DNA of 64,000 nt, taken from contig CM063110.1 in the NCBI GenBank assembly GCA_031841125.1, positions 37,401,214-37,465,213 on the forward strand, in the 5' to 3' direction. The stretch's first letter is position 1. Each line of letters starts with the position of its first letter. The notes beneath the pieces were generated by a model, which saw nothing but the letters and a program-made list of their open reading frames with translations, searched no databases and was not told the DNA's origin. Origin of the DNA: Acanthococcus lagerstroemiae. Its lineage: Eukaryota > Arthropoda > Insecta > Hemiptera > Eriococcidae. This document shows, piece by piece, positions 56,291 through 64,000 of the stretch. The position numbers were made by a program, and so were the translations under genes.

Positions 56291-57971
56291 GATACAAGGG
56301 TTTGTGAGCGCTGGGTAAAAATGATAAAATGAAACAACTACTGCTCTTTTCCCTTTTCCAATTTCAATAGTTTACCACATCCGAAATGAGATTTTTTCCA
56401 TAAAAATTAAAAAATATTCACACACACAAACACACACACCAAGCTTTACACCAAAAACTAGATACAAGGTCTAGCTACAGAACAAATACTCCAACAGATA
56501 CTTCAACAGTGTTCCAAAATTCACAATTTTTTTACCAGTAATCGGGGGTAAAATTAATAATCCAGGGGTAACTTTGATAACTATGTTTCTTCGACTATCA
56601 CGCGCTCTAGCGGCCGAACTAATAAAGCCACAGCGCTATAATGGTCTACAGAGATTGGTTTTTCTATTTCGTAAAAAATTTCTTTGGCGGGGTTTTGGAC
56701 TAAAAGTAAACATTTTAGAACTACTGGGAGCTGAACATTTCAAAATCGGCGAAATTTTGGACCATTTAATGCTTATGCGATGCAACCCAAAAATTTGTAA
56801 ACAAGATTTATAATCTCAGGACACGCACCGAGAATTTTCGTATTGTTCGCATGTGTCTCATTATTATTATACGAGTACGTAGCGCGTCTAGGATCATAAT
56901 TTATCAGTGGCAGCCCACAATGGATTTTGCTCTTATCAGATTTCTGTATTCAAGACGATCTTCCTTCAACTTGGTCGACGGCCTAATTTCCAGTAGCAAC
57001 GTGTTATAATATTCGAATTCTGTAAACTTATTTCCGAATAAGTTAATTTATTACATTTTTTATGACGTCGTATAGGGTCATTTCCATGATAAAAAATTCG
57101 TATTCCGATTGAATAATTTCAGTGCTTGGTAGGAGGCTATCAATAAGAAGTTCAACGTTAAATTTGTAAATACGGCTTCGAAAAACCACTGAAATTACTT
57201 AATTTACAAAAATGTGTGGCAATGTACTTGCACTTTCTATTCATGAATCGTCTGCGAGCGACTCCTTCGCGTGAACTCCGAGATCATGATTTACGGTTTA
57301 TTTTTTACGAAATACAAAAACCGGCTGGCAACGTTTAATCCTATTTTCGGATAGCGGTTATCGTTGGTTCAATCGAGTGCTGGATCGTTTCTTCATTCTT
57401 TAGGTCACCTGCGGGTATAATTGATTTTAATTCGGGAAGAGAGGGCAATGAAATCACTTGAAATCAATAACTTCGTCTGCCAGAAATCAGGATCGTAGCA
57501 AGCAAGTTTTTCTTGGAGAGGGGCAGTAGACAGCGAAAATACGAACTAAAATATAAAAAATTACAACGAAAACCTCCGAATGCCGAATTTTCAAAATTCA
57601 CTGAAGGAGGGTTGACACCCGCCGTTGCTGCAGCTCGCTAGAAATTGAGATATCCTGAGTCGTCGAAAAATGCAGCATCAGTCTAAAGTTCCTAATTTCG
57701 GTTGAAATCTACATTCTTTCCTCTGTGAAATGTCGTCCAGCCCTCATCTCTCAGTTCATGTAAGAGGACCATTCAAGGCCCCCAAAATCTTGCACAACAA
57801 AAAATAACACATTACCCCTTTGTTAGACCGATGCCATTAAACTAGAAATTTCGCATAGGGAAGAGTCATGTATCTTAGACCACATTGTACTGCAGACTAC
57901 TGAGCACAAAAGCGTCATCTGTTGGCTGAATGATCTGAAATTGAAAGTGCATATATATTCCTACCCTACTA
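56291..57971 (+). other. ABCG intron 2, non-coding
   Basis: A (CA)n stretch lies near 56410-56440. The 79-codon open frame at 56574-56813 has no recognisable domain. No gene seen. Confidence 0.4.
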
Positions 57972-57973
57972 TA

Positions 57974-58251
57974 CCCTGTTCACCAAAAGTTTAAAGTGAC
58001 ATCACAAGGTGCTGCAACCCTACAAATGAAAACGCAGTGACACACTTAATGGTGTGGTGGGACGTATGCCTTTCGAGTATCGCATCAGTGACCGGAGGGC
58101 CGCCGCAATAACGCACTTGCCTGAAACATTGTATCTATAGCGTGTCACTATCACGCGCGTTCAGTGTGAATCGCTCCCTTTCTCTTACTCCGCGAGCACC
58201 GAAATGTCTATCGCAGGTCATGACGTCACTTCAAATTTCCAGTGAACAGGG
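57974..58251. mobile_element. MITE with TA duplication and CCCTGTTCAC ends
   Basis: CCCTGTTCACC...AGTTTAAAGTGACATCA on the left is mirrored by TGACGTCACTTCAAATTT...GTGAACAGGG on the right, so the inverted repeats run about 30 bp. TATA flanks both ends. The 278-bp interior is GC-richer than its surroundings and non-coding. Confidence 0.75.
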
Positions 58252-58253
58252 TA

Positions 58254-59329
58254 TACGCATATTTGGCTGCAAAATAGGTTAACAGTGCGCGTTCCGATTT
58301 TATTGATTAAAACGTGATTTTGATATGCCGATCTTGAGTCCTAATTGATTTTCAACGGAATATTAAGCAAGTCAAAAGATTCATATTTCAAATATTTTTG
58401 AACGTGCCGAGTACTTATTACTTCTATAACATACATCACAATAGAAAACTCCGAGAAAAAAATTGTACTGGTATGTGAAGACCAAAATCTAAACATTTAT
58501 CAATGCTGTACCTTGGACCACAACAAACTTTTTCATATTTTTGAACGTTCAATTATTGTTATTTAGAATTATAATGTCGAGAAGTAAAACAAATTAAAAA
58601 CGGAGTCCACCAGACGTCGATGGGATTGGAAAGGTGGAACTAATTCGATATCAGTAAGAGTGGCATACAAACAGTTTAAAATTGTAAAAATTGCCCATCT
58701 GGGTCAATTAAATTCACAAAAAGAAAATGCAGATTAATTATCACGATTTGTCCATGTTTTTTATCACAGAAATATCATTTTTCAAAGGTTTTGCAGCTGA
58801 TGCGCGGTACAGGGATATTGTACCTTGGTACGTAAATTTTGAGTCGAAAAACTGTTCATAACTTCGGTTGAGGTTATTATTTTGGGTTACAGAAATTTCA
58901 TAGTGTGTATTTCAAGGTAGTAGTATCACTTGGTCAAAATTTCAACCATTCATAATCAAATGCAAGGTCACCATGGCAAAAAGGGAAAAAACGGTTCAAG
59001 GTACACGACTCTCCCCTGTGTAATGTACATAACTCAGTCGACAATCCGTGTACCTTGTAATGAAATGGATCAATTTTTATTTGAAAATGTGCATTAAAAA
59101 ACAATTTTTGTCAATTTTTTCATTTTAATACCTATTCTTTCCCAACTGTCCCCCTATCCCCTTATACAATTCTGTTTCTTGATTCTCTTCAGAATTTCTC
59201 ACGAATCTGCATCCTTTACTTTGTTCGATGATACAATCCCCCCTGCATGTGGATCAGGGGACACACTGAAATTCCAAAGTTGTGTATACTTTAAAAAGGC
59301 GCATTTAAATTGTTGTAGAGCCACTGGTG
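58254..59329 (+). other. ABCG intron 2, repeated GTACCTTG words
   Basis: GTACCTTG or its complement recurs near 58508, 58825, 58998 and 59050, in mixed orientation, suggesting an old unlabelled repeat. No gene recognised. Confidence 0.4.
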
Positions 59330-59331
59330 TA

Positions 59332-60301
59332 AGGTGCAGTGGGGTAATTGCAAACGACTTTTTGATTAGTGACACTTTGCCAACTCACTGTGACCACTCT
59401 ATGGTACCAATCAACATCAAATTTCTGCCACACTACTTTGAAGGGTTCTCTTTTAGTGGGGAAAATTTTGTACCAATAAATTTACAACTTTTTGAAAAAA
59501 TGGAACTTTGAAACTTTTCAATCACATTTTTGCATTTACCCCATCATGGAGTAAATGCAAAATCGTACATTATTTTTGCGAGGCCTTATTTTTTTGCAGT
59601 TTTGACCATCTCACGGTATTCTACATTAAATTTACTAACTTTTGATCTATTCATAAGCTTCGTTCGGTCAACATTTCTCTAGGAGTTATCTACTTGAGAA
59701 GAAATTGTTCAGTGGAGTGAAAAACATTTCGAATTTAAAAAAGAAAAAAAAATTAAGCTAAAAATTAAAAGAATGATGATTTATCATAAGTAGAAATGTA
59801 TTTTATTAGAAAATACAAAATTTTGATTATCTTAATGGTATTTTCGAACCGTTTTAAACCTAAAAATCATTTTAAAAAATTATTAGGGTAAATGCAAAAT
59901 TGTATTGATTTTGCAATTGCCCCAGCATGACTTTTCCTTGGGGTAAATGCAAAAACACACATATTTCCGCCAATGTAATTAAACATTTTCAAAATCAATT
60001 GTCTTACCTTGAACTTGAGTCTTTTGTGATAATTAACAGATAAATATCTTTTCAAAAAATTTCACTGGATACACTTTCGGGCGTTTTGAAAAACAACTAC
60101 CTCCACTTCACCTAGGAGTGATTTCGACATGTGATGATAAAAACATTTCCACAGAACAAACGAGCGCACTGATATTGTTCAGGCTCAGGCCGGGTGAGTA
60201 TATAAGAAATAGATGTGTCTCAATGTACCAACAGATGCCGCGGTCAAATATTATGTTTCTTTGCCTCCAACACCTGATTTTGCAATTATCCCACTGCACC
60301 T
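59332..60301. mobile_element. 970-bp TIR element with repeated GGGGTAAATGCAAAA motif
   Basis: The left end AGGTGCAGTGGGGTAATTGC is mirrored by GCAATTATCCCACTGCACCT at the right, with TA on both sides (59330-59331, 60302-60303). The motif GGGGTAAWTGCAAAA or its complement also occurs internally near 59533, 59552, 59886, 59913 and 59939. No intact transposase frame. The open frame at 59179-59511 merely crosses the left end. Confidence 0.7.
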
Positions 60302-60439
60302 TATGTAAATATATAAAATTCTAATAACATTTTCGCCCGAGATGATAACTCCCTTGAGTTTCATCGGAATTGCTCGATTTCTTGATGTTGGTATTTTTCA
60401 TTCTATAATTTTGACCAAAGTTGAACTTTGACCTCTGCG

Positions 60440-61575
60440 GGCAGAGAATAATATTATGTCAGTATGGTGTATAGCAGGAATACCGCCGACTGACCTCAAA
60501 ATAGAAGAACGAGTAAGGCTCAAAAGTTAAAAAACTTCAGGAAGTGGCGAGACTGTTCTTTTGAAGTGAAAAACAGTATAAAGGAGGCAAAAATAAACAC
60601 CCTGACGAAATGGCAAGAGCGATACACCAAATCTGAAAGAGGCGAAATTACCAAAAAATTCCTTCCAAATATCGAAGATAGGCTCAAGATGAAACACTTT
60701 CACCCAAACTATGTAACAACCCAGTTTCTTAGCGGACATGGAAACTTTAACGCATACTTATCAAGATTCAAAATAATAGACAGCCCCATCTGCCCGGAGT
60801 GTTAAATGGAAAACGAGACAATACTGCACGTAATTCTTAAATGCCCAAAATGGAAAAAACTCAGAAAAAAGTATAAAATCAAGGATGGCCCCAATGTAAA
60901 ACTTAGCGATTTAACTAAATAGGAATTTCAAAATGTAATAGACTTCTTCCATCAGATAAATGCTAGAAAAACTAGTCCAAATGGATAGATGGCAATAAAT
61001 TAGGATCACAAGAGAAACACCCCCGATTTACTACTTACAAGGTGTCTACAAGAATGGAAAAATATTAATTCCTGACTTTTTCCAAACTTTTTTTTCCTCT
61101 TCTTTAAACACCCTTACAGTATAGACAGTTAGACGCTATGGTTAAAATGAACTAAAATTTGAAGTTGATTTTTGGGTGAAAGCATTTTATTTGTAGAATA
61201 CGACTCTAGGGAGTGCTGAAGTAAAATTAAACGATGAAAAAAAAATTCCGTGAGTTTATTCTTTGTTTTCTTCCAAACTTCTTAAAAATATTGTTGAATT
61301 TCCTGACTATTTATAAACTTCCTGACCTACTTTTCAAATTCCTGACTTTTTCCAAACTTTCCAAATGTTCCAAACCTGTAGATACCTTGACTTATTAACA
61401 TAAGGAATAAGCAAATATCAAGTTAGAAATAGTATCTTTTATGTATAATTATGAATATTTTATACATACGAAATTGTAAAACTCCGAGGCGGACTCCTTC
61501 TGATAACTGTGAAAGAAAGGAGAGGTCCGTCTCGTATTGTAAATGTGCATAATGATAAAAATAAATAAATTAATT
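60440..61575 (+). pseudogene. 3' remnant of a Jockey/R1-type LINE, split by a MITE
   Basis: The reading begins near 60460 with WCIAGIPPTDLKIEERVRL, then after a frame change NSIKEAKINTLTKWQERYTK, TTQFLSGHGNFNAYLSRF, DSPICPEC and ETILHVILKCPKWKKLR. This is the typical C-terminus of Jockey/I/R1-group ORF2 proteins, with a CPXC...H...C zinc-knuckle-like end. Stops interrupt it (for example after CPEC near 60803). Its 3' region continues past the MITE at 61038-61389. It has a hairpin (GGCGGACTCCTT against AAGGAGAGGTCCGTC, 61490-61530) and ends in an ATAAATAAATTAATTAAT-rich tail. Confidence 0.75.
61038..61389. mobile_element. MITE inside the LINE remnant, 5-bp duplication ACTTA
   Basis: The left end CAAGGTGTCTACAAG and the right end read inward CAAGGTATCTACAGG are inverted repeats. 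ACTTA flanks both sides (61033-61037, 61390-61394). The interior repeats TTCCTGACTTTTTCCAAACTT several times. A related end is present at about 55048. Confidence 0.7.
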
Positions 61576-62045
61576 AATTAATTTTTTTTAAAAAGTCGAG
61601 CTCAAATTTTCTAGAGATATTTTTGAATCATCTGGAATATAACTTCCGGAGGTGGGAGTGCAGATCCGAAAAAATGTTCAAAATAAAGACCACTCGAGGG
61701 GGAGCTATTAGGATTGATGCGACCTGGGCCTTTGTAGAGCGTTTGCTGGCAAGGCCTTTCGCGGTAGATCCACCTGGTTACAGTGAACTTGAAGGAAGAA
61801 TCTTTCAACCTATCTATATCTTTTGTATTATTAGTAGAAGTGGGATTCTCGAAATACTATTAGCTATCTCGCAACTGGAGAGCAACCACGTACCTCTGCA
61901 GATAGAGTGCACGTCTAAACCAATGCCCAACTCCTTGGACCCACCTAGGAGATATGCATGATACGAGAGGGTGCAACTGGGCCAGAATAGGAACAAAGTC
62001 CACAGTAAATAAAAGCTTTTAATTCCACGATAATTCAACCGAAAT
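61576..62045 (+). other. ABCG intron 2, non-coding
   Basis: Overlapping open frames of 112 codons (61623-61961, plus) and 74 codons (61814-62038, minus) have no recognisable domain. No gene called. Confidence 0.4.
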
Positions 62046-62348
62046 CAGGGACACGCCGAAAAGTTTTTTCTGGAAGGGGGAGGGGAATTGTGAAAGGTGA
62101 AAGTCCCAACTGATTCAACTCAAAATTCCCAAGTATTGAAATTTTTTTGTATTGGCTAAGAAAAAACCTTTTGACTTGTCGGATTTTTTCAACTTTTGAT
62201 CCATCTACTAAAATTTTCCAACTCCGGTGGAGGCGTCCATGCTCCTCTTATTTTCGTCTCAGACTGAAATGGTAAATTTCCCCAACTGCTGAGTGAGAAA
62301 TTCCTACAGGGGGAGAAGTTGCCCCCGCCCCCTATCGGTACGTCCCTA
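62046..62348. mobile_element. hAT-like MITE, copy 3 (inverted)
   Basis: Same family as 23944-24538, in the opposite orientation. Ends are CAGGGACACGCC and, inward from the right, TAGGGACGTACCGATAGG. The flanking octamers ACCGAAAT (62038-62045) and CCCGAAAT (62349-62356) match at 7 of 8, supporting an 8-bp hAT-style duplication. The 119-codon minus-strand frame at 62189-62548 is chance. Confidence 0.75.
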
Positions 62349-64000
62349 CCCGAAATATTTAAATCAGTAGAATTCTTTTTGCCTGTATTCAAGGTAACTT
62401 CACTTTTAGTACCATCATTGATCAGTATAGGACACAAATATTTTTCCGTTTGAAACGTTTTTGTCAGCATAATGAGGTTAAAACTTCTTGGAGTATGAAA
62501 CAATTTCAAAACAATCGAATTATAGCCAGCCGTACTGGGAAATTTCACATTACAGTTATTTCATGGCTTCGGAAAATGCTTTTTAAAAAGTGAACATTTT
62601 ATAATAAGTTAATCACGTTACAATTGGTAGAATTTTTGCTCATTAAATAGAAGCTGGTTTTCATTGTTTATCTTGTTTCCTGGGTCGCAGCAGCACTTAA
62701 CCACAACGCCAGATTTCCCACTAGGGCTCAGTGGAAATCATTGCCAGAAGTAGTAGAATTTCAAGTGCATGTGACGTCAAGTTCACGAGTTATAAAAACG
62801 TGCAAGCCGGATGTAAGGTAAACTTTAAATGTTATTTATAAAGACATAATTGAGTTTGCATCACCTGTACATTTTATGACGACTTACAAAAATAGAGAAC
62901 ATTTTGCACAGTTTTGAGTTCTGCAAATTACCTTAATTCACTGTTTCACGACCAACACGTATATAAGATCGTTGAGAGACTCAGGTTGTATTCTGAGGCC
63001 CAAGTCGAAAATTATAGGAGTAATACCGTAAATATTGAGCAAACGGCGCCCAATTAAAAATTATTTACGAACTAACTGCGGGTTAATTACGTAGCCAGCG
63101 GGCACTTCTGTTTTGAAACGCATGGTGTAGACCAAGTTCTAGTATTTACCGTGTTCCTCCTCATATTTTTCTAATAATTATTTTTAACTCGCTACTCTCT
63201 TGTAATTCCCTCCTTCTCTAGCTGGTAGTATCATAGATCACTCAGCAGCTATCCCGATAGTTACAGTCGTCATCGTTCTACATTGGAATGGGTGCTACTT
63301 ACATACAGGGTGTTTAGAGGAGAATGATTTTTCTACTAGATTAGCAGGCAACTTATCCTGACAACGTGTCGAATTTTGCCTACCCTCCTTTTAATAGGGG
63401 ATGAGATCTTTTGTCATACGAGGCATTATGTATGTTTTTCAGGAGCAACTAGTTTTCTCATGTTTAAAAGTTGTTGAAATGGCGGAACTTTATGGTTATA
63501 ACAGAAGACAGTCGCAAAAATAAATGAAAACTGAAATCGAAATCAGTACAACAGTCTTCAGTAAATCCATTTATGCTAATGAAAAAGATTTGCCATTGAT
63601 CGAAAAACGTTGACCTGTAAAACTAAGCGTATGTGAGTTAGAGCAGTGTTGTACTCGTAGCAACGGACAAGATGTGTCCCTCTCGCTAATATTGTATGAG
63701 AAGTTGGCATTCGGCAAGTCTTAATAGTAGGTCGGAAAACTGTGGGTGTAGTTGAAAATGTGAAGACTTTTTCTTTTTTTTTTAGAGAGAGAGAGAGGGG
63801 GGGAAGTTTTTTACTTAGTCGACATTTTTGCTGTCTGTCCCGCCTCAAAATGAATAAATAACTAGCTGCGGATTTAGTCGAGTAGACCGGGTCAATGGGT
63901 ATAATATGCACAATAGACGCTGGGGAGGGGATGAAAAATTTTTTTGGATTTTGATATCTAGAACAGTGAGATGTGCAAATCTACTAATTCAACTAAGATT
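62349..64000 (+). other. ABCG intron 2, non-coding to the window end
   Basis: TACAGGGTGTTTAGAGG near 63306 resembles a transposon terminus without a partner. A (GA)n/G tract lies at about 63783-63803. No third ABCG exon recognised. Confidence 0.4.

Noticed and set aside
59179..59511. 110-codon frame as a possible ABCG exon 3
   Set aside because: An AG precedes it, but the translation lacks ABCG features (Walker B, signature) and it runs into the TIR element at 59332.

Overview
The window is eukaryotic nuclear DNA, AT-rich and dominated by introns and repeats, most likely from an insect or another arthropod. The signs are spliced gene fragments with GT/AG borders, non-LTR and LTR retrotransposons, many non-autonomous DNA transposons with visible target-site duplications (TSDs), and a tRNA-derived SINE. 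No species can be named from sequence alone.

One host gene is recognisable. It is the 5' part of an ABCG half-transporter on the + strand. Its first coding exon (8778-8835) and second coding exon (41790-41907, with the Walker A motif) join in frame across an intron of about 33 kb. I found no third coding exon, so intron 2 appears to run past the end of the window. Almost everything from 8836 onward is therefore intron. A possible small antisense terminal exon lies at 39741-40127.

Repeat layout. 2.8-7.3 kb: a TA-flanked MITE, a hAT MITE and a truncated foldback array. 10.1-12.0 kb: a satellite of about 280 bp units carrying a 39-bp minisatellite. 15.2-18.4 kb: an RTE-like LINE remnant, a GC-rich inverted repeat and a tandem array of about 230 bp units. 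20.4-25.7 kb: several hAT-type MITEs and a SINE. 28.8-31.2 kb: a LINE remnant and a dispersed repeat that pairs with 1.3-1.6 kb. 33.0-34.9 kb: a complete foldback element with long arms of about 46-bp units. 35.5-36.3 kb: a hairpin satellite split by a hAT MITE. 54.9-62.4 kb: two LINE remnants and four terminal-inverted-repeat elements, one of them inserted in a LINE.

The most striking object is a complete Ty1/copia retrotransposon on the - strand (43623-53951, 10,329 bp). It has two 236-bp LTRs that look identical, the 5-bp TSD ATAAG, a polypurine tract, a primer-binding site resembling the initiator tRNA-Met half-molecule, and one uninterrupted 2,098-codon polyprotein. It is about twice the usual copia length. 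Unusual traits are an SR-rich N-terminal region, two AT-hook motifs between integrase and reverse transcriptase, a 3-kb leader with a possible in-frame spliced upstream coding exon, a cluster of tRNA B-box matches, and an element-wide excess of the word CCGAA.
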